From the NCBI GenBank assembly GCA_016937315.1, contig JAFGWD010000308.1:1-5529 (forward strand): a stretch of DNA of 5,529 bases. The letters run 5' to 3'. The DNA comes from Rhodospirillaceae bacterium. GTDB lineage: Bacteria > Pseudomonadota > Alphaproteobacteria > Rhodospirillales > Rhodospirillaceae. Of the stretch, positions 1 through 4,880 are shown in pieces. Within the stretch, counting starts at the first letter, position 1; every line of letters starts with the position of its first letter. Both the position numbers and the translations under genes were made by a program. The notes below the pieces were generated by a model, which had not been told where the DNA came from, made no database searches, and was given only the letters and a program-made list of their open reading frames with translations.

Positions 1-654
1 GTTTCCGAAGCCAAGGCCAGGGCAAAGGCGCACGCAGAAATTGGCGAGAAGGCGGCTCAGAAGGCCTTGCAGGGGTTGTCTGCTGGGACCGATATCACGG
101 GTCTCGCGTTGGACGCCGTCAGTGCCGGTGCACCGTTCTCGGCAATTGTGACGGCGCTTTCTGGTGATGCGGTGACGGTGGCGAAGTTGCCGAAGCGGCA
201 TTTGGCTGACAGCTTTGAACGTCTGCGTGATGCCAGTATCGCCTTTGAGAAGAAGACTGGCCGTTATCCGGCAATCTTCTTGGCCCATTCGGGGCCGGTC
301 GCCAAACACACCGGACGCGCCACGTTTGCCAAAAACTTCTTTGAGGCGGGTGGTATCCAGGCGATTTCCAACAACGGTTTTTCTGAGGTTGAGGCCTGCG
401 TTGCCGCCTTTAAGGAGAGCGGTGCAAAAATCGTGGTGATCTGTTCCTCTGACGGCTTGTACGAGGAAATGGTTCCGACGTTTGCTCCGGCGTTGAAGGC
501 TGCGGGGGCGGAAACCGTCTATCTCGCCGGTGCGCCGGGCGACAAAAAGGACGCCTACGATGCGGCTGGCGTCAATGATTACATTTTCATGGGCGCGGAA
601 GTCCTGGGCAAGTTGACGGCCCAGTTGATCCGCCTGGGAGTGATTGCACAATGA
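1..654 (+). CDS. mutA: Methylmalonyl-CoA mutase small (beta) subunit, C-terminal part; 5' end outside window
   Basis: The reading frame is open from base 1 to the TGA at 652-654, giving 217 residues; the start and most of the TIM barrel lie upstream. The small subunit is the non-catalytic partner in the MutAB heterodimer, which interconverts methylmalonyl-CoA and succinyl-CoA in the cytoplasm. Fragment residues 1-70 cover the end of the barrel and the linker; about 88-217 form a B12-binding-like Rossmann domain beginning IFLAHSG. Aligned by eye with MutB, the cobalamin motif DxHxxG is degenerate: Asp is replaced by V100 and the cobalt-ligating His by K102, with only G105 kept. This is expected for a small subunit, which does not bind the cofactor, and it separates this gene from a second catalytic copy. 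The stop overlaps the mutB start by ATGA. A TTG at 67 is not a credible start because homology continues upstream of it. Confidence 0.93.
   Translation, partial: VSEAKARAKAHAEIGEKAAQKALQGLSAGTDITGLALDAVSAGAPFSAIVTALSGDAVTVAKLPKRHLADSFERLRDASIAFEKKTGRYPAIFLAHSGPVAKHTGRATFAKNFFEAGGIQAISNNGFSEVEACVAAFKESGAKIVVICSSDGLYEEMVPTFAPALKAAGAETVYLAGAPGDKKDAYDAAGVNDYIFMGAEVLGKLTAQLIRLGVIAQ
636..640 (+). promoter_or_regulatory. Ribosome binding site of mutB inside the mutA 3' end
   Basis: GGGAG lies ten bases before the mutB ATG at 651, within the last codons of mutA. Together with the ATGA overlap it fixes the mutB start and suggests coupled, near-equal synthesis of the two heterodimer subunits. Confidence 0.55.
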
Positions 655-2864
655 TTCCGAATTTTGCCAATCTTGACCTCGGTCAGGTCAAAAGCAGTGC
701 CTCTTTCCAAGACTGGGAAGCCAAGGCTAAAGCTGAAGCCGGGCGTGCCATGGAAGACATGCTCTGGGAAACGCCGGAAAAGATCGGGGTCAAGCCGCTT
801 TATTCCGCGCAAGACCTGGATGGCATGGATCACTTACACACCATGCCGGGCTTGCCTCCCTATAAACGTGGGCCGTACACCACGATGTACGTGATGAAGC
901 CGTGGACGGTGCGCCAGTACGCGGGTTTCTCGACCGCCGAAGAATCCAATGCGTTTTATCGTCGCAACTTGGCTGCAGGTCAAAAGGGACTGTCTATCGC
1001 CTTCGACCTAGCTACGCACCGTGGGTATGACTCCGATCATCCGCGCGTTGTGGGCGATGTGGGTATGGCGGGTGTGGCGGTGGACTCGATCCTCGATATG
1101 GAGGTTCTGTTCTCTGGCATTCCGCTGGACCAGATGTCGGTGTCGATGACCATGAATGGCGCGGTGTTGCCGGTTCTGGCGCTCTATATCCTGGCCGCCG
1201 AAGAACAGGGTGTGCCGCGCGAGAAGTTGGCCGGGACCATTCAGAACGACATTCTGAAAGAGTTCATGGTTCGCAACACTTACATTTATCCGCCGTTGCC
1301 TTCGATGCGTATCATCTCGGATATTTTTGAATACACCTCGCAGAATATGCCGAAGTTCAACTCGATTTCGATCTCTGGCTATCATATGCAGGAAGCTGGG
1401 GCGACCGCCGATATCGAAATGGCCTATACGTTGGCTGACGGTATGGAATACATCCGTGCCGGGGTGGGTGCAGGCCTGACGGTGGATGACTTCGCGCCGC
1501 GTCTGTCCTTCTTCTGGGCGATTGGCATGAACTTCTTTATGGAAGTGGCCAAAATGCGGGCGGCACGCCTGTTGTGGGCGCGGATCGTGAAAAGCTTCGA
1601 TCCGAAGAACATCAAGTCGATGTCCCTGCGGACCCACTCTCAGACCTCTGGTTGGTCGTTGACCGCTCAGGACGTGTTCAACAACGTGGTCCGTACACAG
1701 ATCGAAGCAATGGCGGCTTCTCAGGGGCACACACAGTCCCTGCACACCAACGCGCTGGATGAAGCCTTGGCTTTGCCCACGGATTTTTCGGCCCGTATTG
1801 CCCGTAATACCCAGCTGTTCATCCAGCAGGAAACTGGAATCTGTAACATCATTGATCCGTGGGCTGGGTCGTACTACGTCGAATCCTTGACGCACCAACT
1901 GGCCCGTCGGGCGTGGAGCCATATCGAGGAAGTCGAAGCCTCTGGCGGTATGGCTAAGGCGATCGAAGCCGGCATTCCGAAGATGCGTATTGAGGAAGCG
2001 GCTGCCCGAACCCAGGCGCGTATTGATGCCGGTCGTCAGACGGTGTTGGGCGTGAATAAATTCAAGCTCGACGAAGAAGAATCCGTTGACGTTTTGAAGG
2101 TTGAAAACACCGAGGTGCGGAAAAAGCAGATTGAAAAGCTGCAAAAGCTGCGGGCCAATCGGGACCAGGCCGAGGTCGATAAGTGGCTGGCACGGATTAC
2201 CGAGGCTGCGGGTGCCAAGCGTGGCGACGCCAACTACGGTAACCTTCTTGATATTGCGGTGAATGCGGTGCGTGCTCGTGCCTCGCTTGGCGAAATCTCG
2301 GATGCGTGCGAGAAGGTATTCGGGCGTCATAAGGCGGTGATCCGGGCGATTTCCGGTGTCTATACCGCCGAGGTCGGAAAGGACTCGCAGCAAATGAAGG
2401 ACGTTGCCGCATTGATCGAACGTTTCGAGGCCAAGGAAGGTCGTCGTCCACGTATCTTCTTGGCGAAAATGGGCCAGGATGGTCATGACCGTGGACAGAA
2501 AGTGATTGCTACGGGCTTTGCCGATATGGGCTTTGACGTTGATATCGGGTCGTTGTTCCAGACCCCGGAGGAAGCGGCACGCCAAGCGGTGGAAAACGAT
2601 GCCCATGTGGTTGGGGTGAGTTCGCTGGCTGCGGGTCACTTGACCTTGGTTCCGGCGCTTCGTGACGAACTGAAGAAGATGGACCGTGAGGACATCCTGA
2701 TTGTTGTTGGTGGCGTGATCCCGCCACAGGATTTCCAAGCGCTTTATGACTTTGGCGCGGCCTCGATCTTTCCGCCCGGTACGGTGATTTCTGAATCGGC
2801 CAAGGATGTGCTGAAAAAATTGATGACCAACCTTGGCTTTGATGATCCGGTGGCAGCAAAATGA
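651..2864 (+). CDS. mutB: Methylmalonyl-CoA mutase large (alpha) catalytic subunit, AdoCbl-dependent
   Basis: The protein has 737 residues, the usual length for the family. It catalyses the adenosylcobalamin-dependent radical rearrangement between (R)-methylmalonyl-CoA and succinyl-CoA, used in propionate breakdown and in assimilatory acyl-CoA pathways. The substrate-binding TIM barrel covers about residues 45-580 and the B12-binding domain about 598-730. Visible key residues, one or two positions off the Propionibacterium numbering, are Y90 (RQYAGF), R208 (FMVRNT), Y244-H245 (SGYHMQEAG), and K606, D610, H612 and G615 in AKMGQDGHDRG, where H612 is the lower cobalt ligand. Further conserved blocks are MTMNGAVLP, RTHSQTSGWS and GVSSLAAGH. 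The start at 651 is supported by ATGA overlap with mutA and by GGGAG at 636-640, ten bases upstream. The end overlaps meaB by ATGA. No frameshift or missing catalytic residue is seen. Confidence 0.98.
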   Translation: MIPNFANLDLGQVKSSASFQDWEAKAKAEAGRAMEDMLWETPEKIGVKPLYSAQDLDGMDHLHTMPGLPPYKRGPYTTMYVMKPWTVRQYAGFSTAEESNAFYRRNLAAGQKGLSIAFDLATHRGYDSDHPRVVGDVGMAGVAVDSILDMEVLFSGIPLDQMSVSMTMNGAVLPVLALYILAAEEQGVPREKLAGTIQNDILKEFMVRNTYIYPPLPSMRIISDIFEYTSQNMPKFNSISISGYHMQEAGATADIEMAYTLADGMEYIRAGVGAGLTVDDFAPRLSFFWAIGMNFFMEVAKMRAARLLWARIVKSFDPKNIKSMSLRTHSQTSGWSLTAQDVFNNVVRTQIEAMAASQGHTQSLHTNALDEALALPTDFSARIARNTQLFIQQETGICNIIDPWAGSYYVESLTHQLARRAWSHIEEVEASGGMAKAIEAGIPKMRIEEAAARTQARIDAGRQTVLGVNKFKLDEEESVDVLKVENTEVRKKQIEKLQKLRANRDQAEVDKWLARITEAAGAKRGDANYGNLLDIAVNAVRARASLGEISDACEKVFGRHKAVIRAISGVYTAEVGKDSQQMKDVAALIERFEAKEGRRPRIFLAKMGQDGHDRGQKVIATGFADMGFDVDIGSLFQTPEEAARQAVENDAHVVGVSSLAAGHLTLVPALRDELKKMDREDILIVVGGVIPPQDFQALYDFGAASIFPPGTVISESAKDVLKKLMTNLGFDDPVAAK

Positions 2865-3934
2865 CGGCGCTGTTCGTCGATACCGGGAAAGTCTCGGTCA
2901 AACCGCCGAATGATCGGCAAGCGTGGCGCGCAAAGCGCACCACGCTTTCCCTTGATGCCTATGTTGAGGGGGTTTTGTCCCATGATCGCACGCGCTTAGC
3001 GCGTGCGATTTCCCTGGTTGAAAGCAGCAATCCGGATCATCAGAAACTGGCGCAGGAGCTTTTGGTGCGCTTGGCCCCCCATGCGGGTGCAGCGCACCGC
3101 ATCGGTATTACCGGGGTGCCTGGGGTGGGCAAGTCCACGTTCATTGAGTGTTTCGGCAATCAACTGACGGAAAAAGGCCACAAGGTCGCAGTTCTGGCGG
3201 TGGACCCCAGTTCCAGCCGCTCCGGGGGCAGTATCTTGGGCGATAAAACGCGCATGGAGACTTTGGCCAACAATCCCGACGCCTATATCCGTCCGTCCCC
3301 ATCGTCAGGGCGTTTGGGGGGCGTGACACGGACAACGCGGGAAACCATGCTGGTCATGGATGCGGCAGGCTTTGACGTGATCCTGGTGGAAACCGTTGGT
3401 GCCGGACAAAACGAGACCGTGGTCGCGGATATGACGGATTTTTTCCTGGTGCTGATGTTGCCTGGTGCGGGCGACGAGTTGCAGGGGATCAAAAAGGGCG
3501 TTCTGGAACTTGCCGACATGATCGCTGTCAATAAGTGCGAGGACGACAACGAGCAAAAGGCCGAGGCGGCGCGTCAGCACTATGCCAATGCCTTGCACAT
3601 CATGACTCCCAGTAGCCCCAATTGGCGCCCTCCGGTTTTGAAAATCAGTGGCTTACGTGGAATTGGCTTGGAAGACCTCTGGTCACAGATTGAAACCCAT
3701 CATCAGCTTTTATCCGAGTCGGGCGAATTGGAGGACGTTCGTCGCCATCAACGCATCAAATGGATGTGGAGCATGATTGAGGACAAGCTGATGGATGCGG
3801 TCAGAAATCATCCACAGGTGCGGGAGTGCTTGCCGCGTGTCAAGCAAGAGGTAGAAGCCGGTACGACGACGGTGCCGGTGGGGGTGCTGGAGGTCTTGCG
3901 GACCTTTGGTCTTGATGTCGGTTTGAATGGGTAA
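2861..3934 (+). CDS. meaB: MeaB/ArgK-family G-protein chaperone of methylmalonyl-CoA mutase
   Basis: The protein has 357 residues. MeaB is a SIMIBI-class GTPase that binds the mutase, gates delivery of adenosylcobalamin from the adenosyltransferase and protects the enzyme from inactivation. It was first annotated as ArgK, a supposed arginine/ornithine transport kinase. In order: helical N-terminus; Walker A GVPGVGKS (85-92); VDPSS (114-118); GGSILGDKTRM (122-132); RPSPSSGRLGG (144-154); the G3 region ETVGAGQNE (177-185); GAGDELQGIKKG (202-213), matching the switch III loop of MeaB; the base-recognition motif at 224-227; and a C-terminal dimerisation arm with KWMW (300-303). The G4 motif reads NKCE instead of the usual NKxD. 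The N-terminus is about 25-30 residues longer than the E. coli and Methylobacterium proteins as I recall them. The start at 2861 is chosen for its ATGA overlap with mutB; no good Shine-Dalgarno is seen, so translation probably depends on coupling. No terminator hairpin is visible after the TAA. Confidence 0.96.
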   Translation: MTALFVDTGKVSVKPPNDRQAWRAKRTTLSLDAYVEGVLSHDRTRLARAISLVESSNPDHQKLAQELLVRLAPHAGAAHRIGITGVPGVGKSTFIECFGNQLTEKGHKVAVLAVDPSSSRSGGSILGDKTRMETLANNPDAYIRPSPSSGRLGGVTRTTRETMLVMDAAGFDVILVETVGAGQNETVVADMTDFFLVLMLPGAGDELQGIKKGVLELADMIAVNKCEDDNEQKAEAARQHYANALHIMTPSSPNWRPPVLKISGLRGIGLEDLWSQIETHHQLLSESGELEDVRRHQRIKWMWSMIEDKLMDAVRNHPQVRECLPRVKQEVEAGTTTVPVGVLEVLRTFGLDVGLNG

Positions 3935-3963
3935 TGTGGCTGTCGTTGGCTTTGGTTTTTGGG

Positions 3964-3991
3964 TTGACGAGCCGTTCTGTTATAGTATAAC
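3964..3991 (+). promoter_or_regulatory. Sigma-70-like promoter for riboswitch 1
   Basis: TTGACG (3964-3969) and TATAAC (3986-3991) are separated by 16 bases, a good housekeeping-type match. Transcription would start near 3998, just before helix P1 of the first cobalamin riboswitch. The -10 box forms the right half of a perfect palindrome, so a protein bound there would block RNA polymerase. This is inferred from consensus only. Confidence 0.6.
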
Positions 3992-3992
3992 A
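3978..3992. promoter_or_regulatory. 15-bp perfect palindrome, candidate operator resembling a Zur box core
   Basis: TGTTATAGTATAACA is a perfect inverted repeat around a single central base. The core GTTATA-N-TATAAC matches the centre of the published gammaproteobacterial Zur (zinc uptake repressor) box as I remember it. It overlaps the -10 element of the riboswitch 1 promoter, a typical repressor position. Assignment to Zur is inference; another Fur-family or unrelated dimeric regulator is possible. Confidence 0.45.
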
Positions 3993-4000
3993 ATGCTTCT

Positions 4001-4185
4001 ACGACGCGATGGTTCCCCCGAGGTTGGGGGTGAAAAGGGAAGCCGGTGCGAACCCGGCGCTGTCCCCGCAACTGTAAGCGGCGAGCCGTTTTCCACTTTG
4101 GCCACTGGTCCCACTGTTTGAGGACTGGGAAGGCGGAAAAACAGCCCCGACCCGTGAGCCAGGAGACCTGCCAACGCGTGCGTCA
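4001..4185 (+). ncRNA. Cobalamin riboswitch 1 (AdoCbl-type aptamer)
   Basis: The conserved cobalamin aptamer elements appear in order: GTGAAAAGGGAA (4030-4041), GCCGGTG (4042-4048), CCCCGCAACTGTA (4064-4076), GCCACTGG (4101-4108), CTGGGAAGG (4125-4133) and the B12 box GCCAGGAGACCTGCC (4158-4172). Closing helix P1 can form between ACGCG (4004-4008) and CGCGT (4175-4179), and CCCCC (4015-4019) pairs with GGGGG (4026-4030). Such aptamers bind adenosylcobalamin and usually turn off B12 synthesis, uptake or salvage. No ordinary gene follows: the next clear protein gene, cbiZ, lies beyond a strong terminator and a second riboswitch. CGTGA (4153-4157) in the aptamer can also pair with TCACG (4183-4187), a possible switching helix. 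Boundaries are approximate. Confidence 0.95.
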
Positions 4186-4250
4186 CGACCGCAGACCGGG
4201 GGGTGTGCGCGGTGCGGGTTCCCGTTTGTGGCGCGATTTTGGAGCCACGA

Positions 4251-4292
4251 ATGGGTGTTTCGCGATGCAGCGTGAAAACATTTTTTCTTTGA
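4251..4292 (+). CDS. Possible 13-residue leader ORF after riboswitch 1
   Basis: GGAG (4241-4244) stands six bases before ATG at 4251, the best Shine-Dalgarno and start pair in this region. The ORF encodes MGVSRCSVKTFFL and stops at 4290-4292, spanning the candidate attenuator hairpin and its T-run. Ribosomes translating it would melt that hairpin, so it could take part in attenuation. No family is recognised, and it may be chance. Confidence 0.25.
   Translation: MGVSRCSVKTFFL
4256..4286 (+). terminator. Candidate riboswitch-controlled intrinsic terminator (attenuator)
   Basis: TTTCGCG (4258-4264) pairs with CGTGAAA (4271-4277) around a 6-base loop, with one G-U pair. With A4278 bulged, TG (4256-4257) can also pair with CA (4279-4280). 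Six T residues (4281-4286) follow directly. Lying about 70 bases after the aptamer, it is well placed as an expression platform. A competing partner is CGCGA (4232-4236), which can pair with TCGCG (4260-4264) and break the hairpin. The stem is AU-rich at its base, so termination may be partial. Confidence 0.5.
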
Positions 4293-4462
4293 TCGCCTGT
4301 GCCCGGCTTTCGGGCGTGACCTCTCTTGAGGTGTTTCCGTCGGTGTTTTCACCGATCCTGGAAACGCTTCCGTTCGTTCCTGTGTGTCCCGCGCCTCTGT
4401 GCTTGTCTGAGGGCCAAAAGAACGGAAGTGGCGATTTTTCGCGGTTCCTGTTTGGTGCGTGA
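4265..4462 (+). CDS. Doubtful 65-residue hypothetical ORF after riboswitch 1
   Basis: ATG at 4265 opens a 65-codon frame ending at TGA 4460-4462. The product starts MQRENIFSL and holds four cysteines (I-A-C-A, P-V-C-P and P-L-C-L contexts plus none elsewhere are apparent: three are certain by eye). It has no clear transmembrane segment, signal peptide or known motif. The ATG lies in the loop of the candidate attenuator and has no convincing Shine-Dalgarno. Strong RNA stems run through the frame. The frame is open further upstream into the aptamer, where translation would be implausible. It is listed because it is the longest + strand frame between the riboswitches that could follow the aptamer; it may well be non-coding. 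Confidence 0.15.
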   Translation: MQRENIFSLIACARLSGVTSLEVFPSVFSPILETLPFVPVCPAPLCLSEGQKNGSGDFSRFLFGA

Positions 4463-4517
4463 CCGACTTAATGGAGTGTGCTTTTCGGCCTGCTCACTCC
4501 CCCTGTTGAAGGTCACG
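4458..4517 (+). other. Nested double stem-loop in the candidate ncRNA
   Basis: The outer helix pairs CGTGACC (4458-4464) with GGTCACG (4511-4517), 7 perfect base pairs. The inner helix pairs GGAGTG (4473-4478) with CACTCC (4495-4500), continuing past a T-T mismatch with GC (4480-4481) and GC (4492-4493). The single-stranded stretch 4501-4510 between the inner and outer 3' arms begins CCC and contributes to a C-rich segment complementary to the cbiZ Shine-Dalgarno. Confidence 0.45.
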
Positions 4518-4558
4518 GGTATCCGGATTGCCTCGAGCAGTAATCCGGCAGACTTGCA

Positions 4559-4595
4559 GCGGCGTTTCCGGTTAGTCCGGAACGCCGCTCTTTTT
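4559..4595 (+). terminator. Strong intrinsic terminator between the two riboswitch units
   Basis: GCGGCG (4559-4564) pairs with CGCCGC (4583-4588), continuing through TT/AA and CCGG (4568-4571) with CCGG (4577-4580), with one bulged T and loop TTAGT. TCTTTTT (4589-4595) follows. About 12 base pairs plus a T-run make a textbook Rho-independent terminator. It separates the riboswitch 1 transcript from the cbiZ unit. Confidence 0.9.
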
Positions 4596-4632
4596 CGTTT
4601 TGCCAAGGTAGGATACGCGAGACACGACACAC

Positions 4633-4643
4633 TATAGTATAAC
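4633..4643. promoter_or_regulatory. Second copy of the TATAGTATAAC motif upstream of riboswitch 2
   Basis: TATAGTATAAC is identical over 11 bases to 3981-3991, ahead of riboswitch 1. Here the left half reads ACTATA, so the larger palindrome is imperfect. It may be a shared -10 region (TATAGT or TATAAC), though no good -35 lies upstream, or a shared operator just upstream of the -35 box at 4649. Confidence 0.45.
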
Positions 4644-4648
4644 TATCC

Positions 4649-4677
4649 TTGACAGAAAGAAGGCCATGGCGTAATCG
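4649..4677 (+). promoter_or_regulatory. Possible promoter for riboswitch 2 and cbiZ
   Basis: A perfect -35 box TTGACA (4649-4654) is followed after 17 bases by TAATCG (4672-4677), a poor -10. Transcription would begin near 4684, at the edge of the aptamer. The alternative is a -10 at TATAAC (4638-4643) with a weak -35, starting near 4650. Sequence alone does not decide between them. Confidence 0.35.
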
Positions 4678-4858
4678 GTTGTCGTCGGTGTCCTAAGGCG
4701 TTTTGCTGGGATGAAAAGGGAATCCGGTGTGGCATGCGTGCCGATTCCGGGGCTGCCTCCGCAACTGTGAGCGGCGAGCAAGCGGTCGAAAAGCCACTGG
4801 GAAACCGGGAAGGTCGACTGCGTATCGTGAAGACCCGCAAGCCAGGAGACCTGCCGAT
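4674..4858 (+). ncRNA. Cobalamin riboswitch 2, upstream of cbiZ
   Basis: The aptamer core is complete: GATGAAAAGGGAA (about 4710-4722), TCCGGTG (4723-4729), CTCCGCAACTGTGA (about 4757-4770), GCCACTGG (4793-4800), CCGGGAAGG (4805-4813), GAAGACCCGCAAG (4829-4841) and the B12 box GCCAGGAGACCTGCC (4841-4855). P1 can close between ATCGG (4674-4678) and CCGAT (4854-4858), or TCGG (4685-4688) with CCGA (4854-4857). It is in the right place and orientation to repress cbiZ when adenosylcobalamin is plentiful. Outside the conserved core it differs strongly from riboswitch 1, so a recent tandem duplication is unlikely. Confidence 0.95.
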
Positions 4859-4880
4859 ATGTACGTCGCTTTCTTGCGGG
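4834..4880 (+). promoter_or_regulatory. Candidate aptamer-disrupting helix of riboswitch 2
   Basis: CCCGCAAG (4834-4841), a conserved strand of the aptamer, is perfectly complementary over 8 bases to CTTGCGGG (4873-4880), just after the aptamer. The two folds exclude each other, as expected for a switching helix. Downstream, ACGGT (4896-4900) pairs with ACCGT (4905-4909), while AAACCG (4903-4908) could instead pair with CGGTTT (4937-4942), offering a further pair of alternative folds. Confidence 0.45.

Larger units (their letters stand above)
4187..4558 (+). other. Structured region downstream of riboswitch 1 with no recognisable gene; candidate ncRNA
   Basis: I recognise no protein family in any frame. 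The stretch is rich in inverted repeats instead. GCCCG/CGGGC forms a hairpin at 4301-4315. A nested stem pairs 4331-4338 with 4360-4367 and, inside it, TCGGTG (4340-4345) with CACCGA (4350-4355). A 9-bp perfect helix, CTTCCGTTC (4367-4375) with GAACGGAAG (4420-4428), competes with the base of the previous stem. CGTGACC (4458-4464) pairs with GGTCACG (4511-4517), enclosing GGAGTG/CACTCC (4473-4478 with 4495-4500). CCGGATT (4523-4529) pairs with AATCCGG (4542-4548). A strong terminator follows at once. This suggests a discrete folded transcript, under B12 control through riboswitch 1. Alternatives are a long untranslated leader, a small-protein mRNA or decayed sequence. Pairings were found by eye. 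Confidence 0.45.

Noticed and set aside
67..69. TTG as the start of mutA
   Set aside because: The frame is open to base 1 and the small subunit is much longer; this is an internal Leu codon of a gene cut by the window edge.
1008..2738. 576-codon open frame on the - strand, opposite mutB
   Set aside because: It lies entirely antisense to a full-length, clearly conserved catalytic gene. Its product is rich in H, R and Q with no family resemblance, typical of an antisense shadow of a GC-rich gene.
3935..3963. Terminator for the mutAB-meaB operon
   Set aside because: The stretch has a short T-run but no stem of useful length before it, so no terminator is called; readthrough into riboswitch 1 is possible.
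4046..4264. Upstream part of the + strand frame that reaches 4462
   Set aside because: It begins inside the conserved core of riboswitch 1, where sequence is constrained by RNA structure; only the portion after the aptamer was considered.
4625..4655. Minus-strand promoter made from the TATACTATAG complement near 4640
   Set aside because: A -10-like sequence exists on the - strand, but no credible - strand gene lies downstream; it follows from the near-palindromic nature of the motif.
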